Assembly: GCA_046330135.1 (NCBI GenBank)
Contig: JAXLTI010000006.1
Coordinates: 124,001-188,000, forward strand
Direction: 5' to 3'
Source: CAYYFX01 sp046330135
GTDB taxonomy: Bacteria > ARS69
DNA length: 64,000 nucleotides
In this document: positions 52,552 to 60,815 of the stretch, piece by piece
Layout of the letters: each line of letters opens with the position of its first letter
Numbering within the stretch: position 1 is the first letter of the stretch
Made by a program: the position numbers and the translations under genes
Notes under the pieces: generated by a model
Databases searched by the model: none
What the model was told of the DNA's origin: nothing
What the model saw: the letters and a program-made list of their open reading frames with translations, nothing else

Positions 52552-53634
52552 TCACGGCACGCGGTAGATGACCGAGTTCGCGTTCATGCCCGCTCCGACG
52601 GAAGCGAACACGACGACGTCTCCCTTCGCGAGCGACTGCCCGGGCAGCTTCCCCTTCAGCACCAGGTCCAGCAGCGTCGGCAACGTGGCCACCGAGCTGT
52701 TCCCCAACCAGGAGATCGTCATCGGCACGATCTCGGGCTTCGACGTCTCCACTCCGCACAGCTTGCAGAGCCGGCGCACGATCGCCTCGTCCATCTTCGC
52801 GTTGGCCTGGTGGAGCAGCATCTTCTTCACGTCGCCGATGACCACCCCCGCCTTGTCGAGCGCGTCCCGGATGAGCTGCGGCACGGTTCGCAACGCGTAT
52901 TCGTAGAGCTGGTGGCCGCTCATCTTGAGGAACAGCGCGTCGTCGCGGTAGTCGGGGTTGTTCGATCGCCCCATGCTCAGCAGATGGGCGTGCTCCAGCG
53001 TGTCGGACCGCGTGGCGTGACACAGGACGCCCACCGGCTCCTCGCTCGGGACCGCCTCCACCACGACCGCACCGGCGCCGTCCGCGTAGATCATGCTGTC
53101 CCGGTCGTGGGGGTCCGAGACGCGCGAGAGGGTCTCCGCGCCCACGATGAGCGCCTTCCGCGCGTGTCCCGACGTGAGGAAGTAGTCGGCCTGGATCAAG
53201 CCCTGCAGCCAGCCCGGGCATCCGAAGGGGAGGTCGTAGCAGATCGTGCCTGGGTTCTTGACCTTCAGCCTCGCCTTCACGCGGGCCGCGAGGCTGGGCA
53301 CGAGGTCGGATCTCCGGTTGTCGGCGCGGACGTCGCCGAAGTTGTGGGCGACGATCACGTAGTCCAAGCTCTCCGGGTCGATGCCGGAGGAGCTGAGAGA
53401 CTCTTCCGCCGCGAGCGCGGCGATGTCGGACGTATTCAGGTCGTCCGTCACCCACCGGCGCTCGTGGATGCCGGTGATCTTCTCGAACTGCTCGATGATC
53501 TCCGAGGTGGGTCGGGCGAACTGGTGGCCGTCGGCGTCGTAGAACTCGTGCGCGAGAAAGTCCGTGTTGGGAACGCTTCTCGTCGGCAGGTAGCTCCCGG
53601 TGCCGACGATGACGGACCGGTTCGGAGGACACAT
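52552..53634 (-). CDS. Beta-ketoacyl-ACP synthase III-like enzyme (FabH family)
   Basis: This is a 360-residue thiolase-fold condensing enzyme with the triad Cys139 (PFGCPGW), His275 (LLHQANAKM) and Asn312 (LGNSSVATLPT). FabH joins an acyl-CoA starter to malonyl-ACP. The slightly longer chain and isolated position, without fab neighbours, suggest a specialised starter or an OleC/OleA-like side role. ATG 53634 is chosen (GGGAG six bases upstream); TTG 53640 adds only two residues. Confidence 0.85.
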   Translation of the reverse strand: MCPPNRSVIVGTGSYLPTRSVPNTDFLAHEFYDADGHQFARPTSEIIEQFEKITGIHERRWVTDDLNTSDIAALAAEESLSSSGIDPESLDYVIVAHNFGDVRADNRRSDLVPSLAARVKARLKVKNPGTICYDLPFGCPGWLQGLIQADYFLTSGHARKALIVGAETLSRVSDPHDRDSMIYADGAGAVVVEAVPSEEPVGVLCHATRSDTLEHAHLLSMGRSNNPDYRDDALFLKMSGHQLYEYALRTVPQLIRDALDKAGVVIGDVKKMLLHQANAKMDEAIVRRLCKLCGVETSKPEIVPMTISWLGNSSVATLPTLLDLVLKGKLPGQSLAKGDVVVFASVGAGMNANSVIYRVP

Positions 53635-53815
53635 GGGCAACTCCCGACAGGGTGCCAGACCGCCGGGAGGCGGCGTGGTTGAGTCCCGAATCTAGAAAGG
53701 GACCCCCGGGGAGGTCAACGAGGATCAGCGGCCAGGGTGTGGCCGAACCGGCCCCTCCGGGCGGCCGGCGCGCCGGCATCTCGGACCCGACACCGGGCGA
53801 ACGACGGTTCCGACG

Positions 53816-56458
53816 TCACGAGCCCCGAAGCTCGGCCGCCCAGTTCAGCACGATCGTGATCGGCGCTACGGCCTCGGCGCTCTCGGGCCTCAGCACGAGG
53901 AAGCGGGTTCCGTCGGCGGAAGGCTGATACTGCCACCAGCCGCCCTCCGAGAGGTTCACGCTGAACAGCGGCTTGGGGACTCCGGCGGCGAAGGTGTCGC
54001 CGGCCGAGATCTCGACCGCCGTCAGGCGCTTGTCGGCGCCGACGTAGTAGATCTCCTTCCCGTCGGCGCGCCAGGTGGGCTCGTCCCCGCCCTGGTTCGA
54101 CACCTGCCATTTGCCCTCCGGGCCGCGGAACGACTGGACGTAGACTTCCGATCGCCCGCTCTCGTCGGAGACGTAGGCGATCCACCGCCCGTCCGGGGAG
54201 AAGCGCGGCAGGACCTCGGTGGCCGGCGTGGCGACGACGGGAGTCAGCTTGCCGTCGTCGAGGGAGAGCACCGCCACGTCGAACGAGTTCGTGCGGCTCG
54301 TGGTCATCAACGCCAGGTACTTCCCGTCCCGGCTGACGTCGGCGATGTGCTGCTCCTCGGCCGACGTGGACACGCGCTCGCTCGCGCCCGCGCCGCTCGC
54401 CGCCTTGCGGAAGATGTTCACGGCCTTGCCTTGATCCTGGGCCGAGTAGTAGATGGTCTTCCCGTCCGGCGACCACACGCAGCTCGTGATGACGGGGACG
54501 TTGAAGGTGAGACGCGTCTTGGTGCCGCGCGCGGGGTCGATCGTCCAGAGGTCCCGGCTCCCGGACTCCTGGTCCGCGTCGCGCAGCACGACGCGCTTCC
54601 CGTCCGGCGCGATCGACGGGTTCGCGTAGCTCGACGCGGCCGCGACGCGCTCCAACTCCTGGCCGCTTCGGTTCAGCCAGAGCGCTTCCGCCTTGTAGAA
54701 GCCTCCGCTGCGATAGAGGAGCGTGCCGCCCGCCGCGACCGAGAACTGGGCGGCGCCGTTCGACGCGGACCACACGTCCTCCGCGATCGGGACCGGCTCC
54801 CCCCGGAGCTGTCGCTTGGCCGCGTCGAACGGTTGCGCCAACAAGGAACGGTCCCGCACGAACAGCAGGTAGCCGGCCGGCGAGTACTCCGCGCGCGATG
54901 CACGCGTGATTCCGAGCGGAACGCCCGGCTTCCCGTCGAGCGAGCCGACCATGAGCCGGCTGTCCTTGCCCATGACGAGATAGAGGAAGTGCCGTCCGTC
55001 CGGAAGGAAGGACGGCCAGCCGACCGTGGAGGAGTCGCTCGTGACGGCGGCCGCGGCGACGCCGCCGCCGGCCGGCACCCGCCGGATGGGGTCGCTCGGC
55101 CCGCCGTCGAAGAGGATCGTGTCGCCGGCGCCCCACGTGCCGTCCGCTCCGCCGCCGGCGTCGCAGATCGTCTGCGGCGGGCCCCCGGAGACGGCCACCT
55201 TCCGCAGCTTGCCCTGGGCGATGTACCCGAGGTAGCGCCCGTCCGCCGACCACCACGGTCTCAAGGCGCCCTCCGTTCCCGCCACGGGTGCCGCCGTCAA
55301 CGAGCTCAGAGGCTGCAGCCACAACATCGCGCGGCCGGTGGAGTCCACGGCGGAGAACGCCAAGCTCTTGCCGTCGGGGGAAATCTTCGGTCCGTCGATG
55401 GAGGTCGCGCCGGGGGGAGCCGCGATCCGGAAGCGAATCGTGCTCGAGGGCGGGGCGGGCCGCAGGAAGAGCGTCGCGGAGAGCGCCGCGCACGCCACGG
55501 CGAGCACGGCCGCCGCCGACCACGCGGTCCGCTCCCGGGTGCGACGCCGATGGGCCACCGGCGCCGGCACGCCGGCCTGGGAGCCGCCCTCCGCGATCCA
55601 GCGCAGCTGCAGCAGCACGTCGTGCGCGGTCTGGATGCGTTCCTCGGGATCCTTCGCCAGGCACGCCTTGATGAGCCGATCGAGCGCCGGCGGGTTCATC
55701 GGCTCGAGGGACGAGATCGACGGCGGCTCCGCGTGCATGATGGCGCCGATCAGGCTGGCCTGGCTCTTCCCTTCGAAGGCCCTCCGCCCGGTAGCCATTT
55801 CGTAGAGGACCGCGCCCAGCGCGAAGAGGTCCGTGCGCGCGTCGGCCTCCTTGCCTTCGAGCTGCTCCGGCGCCATGTACTGGAACGTGCCGAGGATCGT
55901 ACCCTTCTCGGTGAGCGGCTTCTCGCCCTGCGCCGCGGTGCGCACGCCGGTGAGCGCGGTCATCGCCGCGTCGCCGGGATCCTCGGCGATCTTCGCGAGC
56001 CCGAAGTCGAGGAGCTTCGCGCCCGTCTTCGTGAGCATCACGTTGCCGGGCTTCAGGTCGCGATGGATCACGCCGCTGCGATGCGCCCGGTCCAGCGCGG
56101 CCACGATGTCCGTGCCGACCTTCAGCACCTGATCCATGCCGAGCCGCTCGCGCGCGAGACGGTCCGCGAGGCTCTCGCCCTCCAGGTGCTCCATCACCAG
56201 GAAGTCGACGCCGCCCTCCTGCCCGACGTCGTAGAGCGTGCAGATGTTCGGATGCGTCAGGCTCGAGATCACGCGGGCCTCGCGCTCGAAGCGCTGCCGG
56301 CGCTCGGGGTCCCGCGAGAGATGTCCGGGGAGGATCTTGATCGCGACGGTGCGGTTCAGCCGCGTGTCGACGGCGCGGTAGACCTCGCCCATGCCGCCCG
56401 CGCCCAACGCGGAGACGACCTCATAGGGCCCGAGACGGGTTCCGGGGGAGAGGGGCAT
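53816..56458 (-). CDS. Hanks-type serine/threonine kinase with C-terminal PD40 (TolB-like propeller) repeats
   Basis: This is an 880-residue protein. The kinase domain (~10-290) has GAGGMGEVY, Lys41, HRDLKPGN (Asp134) and DFGLA (Asp151). A transmembrane helix spans ~311-333. The extracytoplasmic part (~340-880) holds WD40/PD40 propeller repeats (PKISPDGKSLAF, PSIAPDGKRVVL, PRFSPDGRWIAYVS) that could sense a ligand in the periplasm. It starts 12 bp after the ATP-grasp gene and is likely cotranscribed with it. Confidence 0.93.
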   Translation of the reverse strand: MPLSPGTRLGPYEVVSALGAGGMGEVYRAVDTRLNRTVAIKILPGHLSRDPERRQRFEREARVISSLTHPNICTLYDVGQEGGVDFLVMEHLEGESLADRLARERLGMDQVLKVGTDIVAALDRAHRSGVIHRDLKPGNVMLTKTGAKLLDFGLAKIAEDPGDAAMTALTGVRTAAQGEKPLTEKGTILGTFQYMAPEQLEGKEADARTDLFALGAVLYEMATGRRAFEGKSQASLIGAIMHAEPPSISSLEPMNPPALDRLIKACLAKDPEERIQTAHDVLLQLRWIAEGGSQAGVPAPVAHRRRTRERTAWSAAAVLAVACAALSATLFLRPAPPSSTIRFRIAAPPGATSIDGPKISPDGKSLAFSAVDSTGRAMLWLQPLSSLTAAPVAGTEGALRPWWSADGRYLGYIAQGKLRKVAVSGGPPQTICDAGGGADGTWGAGDTILFDGGPSDPIRRVPAGGGVAAAAVTSDSSTVGWPSFLPDGRHFLYLVMGKDSRLMVGSLDGKPGVPLGITRASRAEYSPAGYLLFVRDRSLLAQPFDAAKRQLRGEPVPIAEDVWSASNGAAQFSVAAGGTLLYRSGGFYKAEALWLNRSGQELERVAAASSYANPSIAPDGKRVVLRDADQESGSRDLWTIDPARGTKTRLTFNVPVITSCVWSPDGKTIYYSAQDQGKAVNIFRKAASGAGASERVSTSAEEQHIADVSRDGKYLALMTTSRTNSFDVAVLSLDDGKLTPVVATPATEVLPRFSPDGRWIAYVSDESGRSEVYVQSFRGPEGKWQVSNQGGDEPTWRADGKEIYYVGADKRLTAVEISAGDTFAAGVPKPLFSVNLSEGGWWQYQPSADGTRFLVLRPESAEAVAPITIVLNWAAELRGS

Positions 56459-56470
56459 GGCTCGACGCGC

Positions 56471-57502
56471 TCAGCCGGGTCCGGCCGCGCCGATACGCGG
56501 CTGCGTCGCCGCACGGGCGCCGGCCGATCGGCGCGCGTGCCGCTCGTGCCTGCGGAAGGCGGCTGCCACGAGCTGGCGGGTGAACCCCGCGTGTCCCGCC
56601 GGATCGTTCGCGAGACAGAGATCCGCGCTCCCGTAATCCGCGGGAGGGTAGTACACGCCGCAGTTCGGGTTGATCTCGAGCATGAACGGCGTCCCTGTCT
56701 CGTCCACGCGAAGATCGCATCGCCCGAAGCTGGCGCCGTGGAGAGCCACGAAGAAGCGCGCAGAATCCTCGCGCAGCTTCGCCTCCAGCACCGGATCCGT
56801 GACGGGGAAGGACGCCATGCGGCTGTAGTCCACCCACTTCATCTTCGCGTGCTTGAAGCTCTCGCCGTCCGGGAAGCGGTACTGCATGGGGGTGTACGTG
56901 GTGGGGCGGGCGGGATCGTCGGGGTTCTCGGCCACGAGAACCGTGCACTCGACGCCCTCGACGAACTCCTCGATGAGCGCGGCGCCGTGGCGCTTGATGA
57001 TCTTGCGCGCCTGGCGCCGCAATCCCTCGGGCGTGCAGACCCGCGAGGCGCGGCTCAGGCTCACGCTCGAGTAGCTGCTGTAGTGCTTCACGAATAACGG
57101 AAAGGAGAGCGTCTCGGCCGCGCGCCGCACGTCCTCGTCGGTCCGCGCGAAGACCCAGTCCGGCGTGGCGATGCCCTGCTTCCGGCACGCCGCCTTCATC
57201 GCCTCGCGGGGCGGCTCGTAGAAGACCGACGTGGCCCCCGTGAACGGAACCCCGGCGGCCTCCAGCGTCTGGACGACCTCGATGCCCGGGATGTCCTGAT
57301 CCGCCGCGCCGTCGCAGAGGTTGAAGAAGAGATCGAAGCCGTTCTCCAGGAGCCGGCTCACATGCTCCACGCTCGTGGCCTTCTTGAGCGTGGCTACTTC
57401 CCAGTCGGCTTCGGGCAGGAACGGGCGAGGGTCACACGGCCAGTCGTCGGCGGGAAACGGGCGCGCATCCAGATCCTGGGTCGTCAGCAGGCAGATGCGC
57501 AT
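56471..57502 (-). CDS. ATP-grasp ligase related to D-Ala-D-Ala ligases
   Basis: This is a 343-residue protein with ATP-grasp features: a conserved Lys in FPLFVKHYSS, EEFVEGVECTVLV, and the Mg-binding end MLEINPNCGVYYPP. It resembles D-alanine-D-alanine-ligase-like peptide or amino-acid ligases, but it is not the housekeeping Ddl (no mur neighbours). It would join a carboxylate to an amine with ATP. The gene lies between the B12-type regulator and the kinase on one strand. Confidence 0.8.
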   Translation of the reverse strand: MRICLLTTQDLDARPFPADDWPCDPRPFLPEADWEVATLKKATSVEHVSRLLENGFDLFFNLCDGAADQDIPGIEVVQTLEAAGVPFTGATSVFYEPPREAMKAACRKQGIATPDWVFARTDEDVRRAAETLSFPLFVKHYSSYSSVSLSRASRVCTPEGLRRQARKIIKRHGAALIEEFVEGVECTVLVAENPDDPARPTTYTPMQYRFPDGESFKHAKMKWVDYSRMASFPVTDPVLEAKLREDSARFFVALHGASFGRCDLRVDETGTPFMLEINPNCGVYYPPADYGSADLCLANDPAGHAGFTRQLVAAAFRRHERHARRSAGARAATQPRIGAAGPG

Positions 57503-57587
57503 TCGTCGGGCAACCTCACTCCATCCCAGGGGGTTCGATGCAGCCGCATTCTGAAGCAGGATGACGATCACGGCAAGAGGAGCCGCG

Positions 57588-58499
57588 TCAGCGGGGCAGT
57601 GCCCGCACCCACGCCTCGAAGGAATCGAGGTCCTCGACGTAGTCGACGTTCCGAAGACCCCGTCGGACACCGCGCGCCCCCTTGCCTCCCACCAGCAGTC
57701 GAACGTCTTGGGGCAACAGGTCCCGCAGGTGTGCGAGCCGGCGATCGGTCTCGAATCCCCCGGTCGCGAGCGAGACGCCGATCGCGACTCCCCGGGCGCC
57801 GACCTCCGCAGCGGCGTGGGCGATCTCCTCATTCGGCACGCTCACGCCGAGGACCCAGGCTCGCGCTCCTGCCAGTCGCGCGATCAGCGCAGCGACCTGG
57901 ATGCCGAGTCCGTGCTCCTCGCCGCTCAACGTGGCGACGACGATCGGCGTGCCCTCGGGGTTCTCGGGCAGCAAGGAACGCAGCCCGCGCAGCTCGTCCT
58001 GGATCAACTCGGAGACGAAGTGCTCGTGCCGGATGTCGAGAGTGCCGTCGGCCCATGCCTGTCCCACCCGCTCGAGGGCCGGCATCAAAACGGACTCGAG
58101 GAAGTCGCGCGCGCCCCGTTCGGTCCAGCCGCGGTGGATGACCCCGCGGATCTGCAGTCCGTCGAACTCGCGCGCGAGCTCCAGGAGCCGCGAGACCTCC
58201 GGCGCCTCGTGCCGCGCGCCCGGCGCCGGGCCGAGAAGTTCGGAGATCGCCGTTTCGTCGAGGTGCATCAGAGCAGACGGCCGGTGGCCGAGCGCGAGCG
58301 CCGCGGCCACGCGCCGTAGCCAACGCACGTGCTCCGACGTGTAGCGGCGGTGGCCGGACTCGAGGCGCACCGGCATCGGCCGCCCGTAGCGGCGTTCCCA
58401 GACCCGAATCGTGTCGGGGGAGAGGCCGGTCATCTCAGCGACGTCGCCGATCGAGTAGGCGTCCCCGCGTCGAGATTCCGGTGGGGAGTCGTGCGTCAT
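57588..58499 (-). CDS. MerR-type regulator with cobalamin-binding domain (CarH/LitR-like photoreceptor candidate)
   Basis: This is a 303-residue protein. An N-terminal MerR helix-turn-helix (YSIGDVAEMTGLSPDTIRVWERRYG, in segments ~15-40) is followed by a helical B12-binding-2 region with W149-x9-E159-H160, the signature of adenosylcobalamin photoreceptors. A Rossmann B12-binding domain follows, with the lower-ligand motif GEEHGLG (His196) and later VGGKG. In CarH, dark AdoCbl makes a DNA-binding tetramer that light breaks. The residue matching Thermus CarH His132 is Ala150 here. ATG 58499 is chosen to place the HTH near the N-terminus; ATG 58550 is possible. It follows the fasciclin gene on the same strand. 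Confidence 0.85.
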   Translation of the reverse strand: MTHDSPPESRRGDAYSIGDVAEMTGLSPDTIRVWERRYGRPMPVRLESGHRRYTSEHVRWLRRVAAALALGHRPSALMHLDETAISELLGPAPGARHEAPEVSRLLELAREFDGLQIRGVIHRGWTERGARDFLESVLMPALERVGQAWADGTLDIRHEHFVSELIQDELRGLRSLLPENPEGTPIVVATLSGEEHGLGIQVAALIARLAGARAWVLGVSVPNEEIAHAAAEVGARGVAIGVSLATGGFETDRRLAHLRDLLPQDVRLLVGGKGARGVRRGLRNVDYVEDLDSFEAWVRALPR

Positions 58500-58736
58500 C
58501 GGAGAGTCGTGGGATCGAGGGACATGGCGTGCGTCACCAGGTTGGACCATTGCGGCCGTCCCGTCGACGCCGAGGTGCGCGAGACGAGACCGGCCCGGGC
58601 GTGAGAGGGAGGAGCGGGTCGAACCGCGCCTCCGCCAGGAGATGTTTGCCCGGGCCGGCTCACGAGGACGGGATCGTCGCCGGGCTCCCCCGCGGCCGCG
58701 CTTCCGCGACCGCGAGGAGCCGGTGTCGTGCTCTGC

Positions 58737-59207
58737 TTACCTGCCGTTCGGAAGGATCACGCGGTCGATGACGTGGATCACGCCGTTCGACGTCGCGATG
58801 TCCGTCCGCACCACCTGGGCGTCGTCGACCATCACCTTGCCGTCCTTCACGGTGATGATCAGCTCCTGGCCAAGCGCGGTCTTCGCGGACTTCAACTGCA
58901 CGACGTCCGCCGCCATCACTCGTCCGGGAACGACGTGGTGCGCTAGGATGTCCACGAGCTTGGCCTTGTTCGCTGGCTCGATCAGGCTCTCGACCGTGCC
59001 GTGAGGCAGCTTCGCGAACGCATCGTCGGTCGGCGCGAACACCGTGAGCGGTCCCTTACCCCTCAGCGTCTCGACGAGTCCTGCCGCCTTGACGGCGGCC
59101 ACCAGGGTCGTGAAGACGCCGGCCGCGATGGCCGAATCCACGATGTCCATCGTGGCGACCGGACTCGACGCTTCCTTCGCATCCACTGCCGGGGTTGCAT
59201 TCATCAT
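58737..59207 (-). CDS. Fasciclin (FAS1) domain protein without signal peptide
   Basis: This is a 156-residue single FAS1 domain with the H1 motif LTVFAPTDDAFAKLP, the H2 region GVIHVIDRVILP and the central HHVVPG. FAS1 proteins mediate adhesion and are normally exported, but the N-terminus here is polar (MNATPAVDAKEAS) with no signal peptide, so it may be cytoplasmic or leave by another route. A GGAG site precedes the tandem ATGs. It is 50 bp after the DUF378 gene. Confidence 0.9.
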   Translation of the reverse strand: MMNATPAVDAKEASSPVATMDIVDSAIAAGVFTTLVAAVKAAGLVETLRGKGPLTVFAPTDDAFAKLPHGTVESLIEPANKAKLVDILAHHVVPGRVMAADVVQLKSAKTALGQELIITVKDGKVMVDDAQVVRTDIATSNGVIHVIDRVILPNGR

Positions 59208-59257
59208 CTCGGAAGCTCCTTCTCGGAGTTGGGGGTTGCTCGCTTCTCGTGCGCCGC

Positions 59258-59485
59258 TCAGGATTTCCGCAGCACGGGGACGCCGCTCCAGCGACGCTGG
59301 ATTCCCTTCCAGGTCAGCATCTGGTAGGCGGCCATCAGTCCGACCAGCGCGTACACCGTTCGGCTGAGGAGGGTCATCGAACCGAAGATCGAGCCGACGA
59401 GGTCGAACCCGAAGAACCCGACCAATCCCCAGTTCAGGCCGCCCACGACCAGGAGCACGGCGGCCACGACATCGAACGTCTTCAT
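59258..59485 (-). CDS. DUF378 small membrane protein
   Basis: This is a 75-residue protein with two hydrophobic helices and the family core LNWGLVGFFGFDLVGSIFG. ATG 59485 has AAGGGTGA upstream. DUF378 (YuzA-type) proteins are small inner-membrane proteins, some linked to stress operons; the function is unknown. It is the first gene after the strong minus-strand promoter and starts the DUF378-fasciclin-regulator train. Confidence 0.88.
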   Translation of the reverse strand: MKTFDVVAAVLLVVGGLNWGLVGFFGFDLVGSIFGSMTLLSRTVYALVGLMAAYQMLTWKGIQRRWSGVPVLRKS

Positions 59486-59581
59486 AGCGTCACCCTTTCC
59501 GCGCAACGAGGCGCTTGGTGCCACCCGGCTTGGATGGCCGAGGCCTGGACGCCTTGCCAGATCGTCCAGATCACAAAGTGG

Positions 59582-59610
59582 ACGTTATGGCATTAATCGA
59601 AGGATGTCAA
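59582..59610 (-). promoter_or_regulatory. Sigma-70 promoter of the DUF378-fasciclin unit
   Basis: On the minus strand the -35 is a perfect TTGACA (59610-59605), the spacer is 17 bp and the -10 is TAACGT (59587-59582). The transcript would start near 59575, 90 bases before DUF378. It is the best sigma-70 promoter I found in this GC-rich window and sits in an AT-rich island. Confidence 0.75.
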
Positions 59611-59632
59611 TAGATGTCCATAGATATTTTTA
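59603..59632 (-). repeat. Tandem 10-bp repeats overlapping the -35 (candidate operator)
   Basis: GATGTCAATA (59603-59612), GATGTCCATA (59613-59622) and GATATTTTTA (59623-59632) follow each other head to tail; the first two differ at one base and the third matches six. The first repeat contains the -35 on the other strand. Direct repeats over the -35 are the operator layout known for the CarH family. Confidence 0.6.
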
Positions 59633-59679
59633 GACGATCTGCGGCGGGAGAACCCCGGCCTGAGGCAAATCCGGATCTC

Positions 59680-59709
59680 TTGATCCGGATCACGCGGCCG
59701 GACTAGACT
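59680..59709 (+). promoter_or_regulatory. Candidate promoter with FNR-like box for the secreted protein
   Basis: TTGATCCGGATCAC (59680-59693) matches the FNR/ANR consensus TTGAT-N4-ATCAA at 9 of 10 positions. Its first half doubles as a -35 (TTGATC), with TAGACT at 59704-59709 as the -10 (18-bp spacer). A 9-bp inverted repeat ATCCGGATC/GATCCGGAT (59669-59690) overlaps it. Roughly one or two such matches are expected by chance in a window this size. Confidence 0.35.
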
Positions 59710-59822
59710 GGGCCGTCACTAGGTCACGGACACGCGACCGGAAACGCGGGGCAGGTCGGCCTCGCCAGCGCCGCGCTGCGATCTCGCACATGATGATTCA
59801 GAGGGAAGGAGTCAGTGACGGC

Positions 59823-60686
59823 ATGAAGACAATCGTCTGCGTCATGCTCGGCGCCATGGTCCTGCTCGCCCCCGCGACGGCGCCGGCCGTGTTGTTCGAT
59901 TTCGACAACGCTCCGCTGCATTCCTCGCTGCCCATCGACCTGACGGTCGGCGGGATCACCGCCCACTTCACGGCGACCGGGCAGGGGTTCTCGATCCAAC
60001 AGGCCAACGTTCTCGGGTTCACTCCGGTGGGCTTCTACGGCTACTGCATCTACCCGAACAGCGTCTATGCCGCCGATCTGCTCATCTCCTTCTCCACGCC
60101 GCTGACGGACTTCTCCATCATGTACGCGCCGGAGGAGTACGCCTGCGACTCGTCCGCGTTGATGCGGGTGACGGCGTACCTGGACGCCGCGCTGGTGGGC
60201 ACGGCAACGGCGACGGCCGATCCTCCGGGAACCTGGCCGACGGGAACGCTCGCCTTCAGCTCGCTGCAGCCGTTCAACAACGTCGTGGTCCACTACGCCG
60301 CGCCGCCCCCGACCGGCGGTGACTGGGGCCCGATCTTCATGGCCGACAACATGAACGTGACTCCGGCGGTCAGCGTGTCGGTGCGCGAAGGGATCGCGGG
60401 CGGGACGCTCCAGCCCGTCGTGTCGCCGAACCCGTTCGTCGCTCAGACGACGCTGCACTTCGGCGTGCGGAACGCTGGGCCGGTCTCCGTCACCGTGCAC
60501 GACGTCGCCGGGCGCCTCGTCCGGACGCTCCTGGACGGCGTGAGCCTGCAGGCCGGCGCGCGGAGTCTCTCGTGGGATGGCCGCGACGATGAGGGACGAG
60601 AAGTGATGAGCGGCGTCTATCTGTGCCGCGTGTCGGAGGGATCGCGCGTCGCGACCACGCGGATGATCCTGGTGAGGGCGCGCTAG
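59823..60686 (+). CDS. Secreted protein with FlgD-like C-terminal domain
   Basis: This is a 287-residue protein with a signal peptide (VCVMLGAMVLLAPATAPA). A ~150-residue beta domain (VLFDFDNAPLHSSLP onwards) contains the Cys pair YGYCIYP/EYACDSS. The last ~85 residues are the FlgD-like Ig domain (VSVTVHDVAGRLVRTLLDG to SGVYLCRVSEG) seen also at 10998-13229. Such domains mark surface or secreted proteins in this lineage. ATG 59823 starts the signal peptide; an upstream ATG 59790 is in frame but has no ribosome-binding site. Confidence 0.8.
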   Translation: MKTIVCVMLGAMVLLAPATAPAVLFDFDNAPLHSSLPIDLTVGGITAHFTATGQGFSIQQANVLGFTPVGFYGYCIYPNSVYAADLLISFSTPLTDFSIMYAPEEYACDSSALMRVTAYLDAALVGTATATADPPGTWPTGTLAFSSLQPFNNVVVHYAAPPPTGGDWGPIFMADNMNVTPAVSVSVREGIAGGTLQPVVSPNPFVAQTTLHFGVRNAGPVSVTVHDVAGRLVRTLLDGVSLQAGARSLSWDGRDDEGREVMSGVYLCRVSEGSRVATTRMILVRAR

Positions 60687-60815
60687 TCCGGAGTCCCTTC
60701 ACCGTGACGGGCTCCCCCGGGCGCAACCGCCCGCCGGGAGCCCGTCTCGCATTCACGCGCGTTCCTGCGCGGCGCCGCGCCGCTGGGGAACTCCCGCCAC
60801 GAGGGCCGTGACGCC

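Noticed and set aside
53816..56458. Simple WD40 protein instead of kinase
   Set aside because: The N-terminal catalytic motifs (HRDLKPGN, DFGLA, Lys41) are complete, so the repeats are only the sensor part of a kinase.
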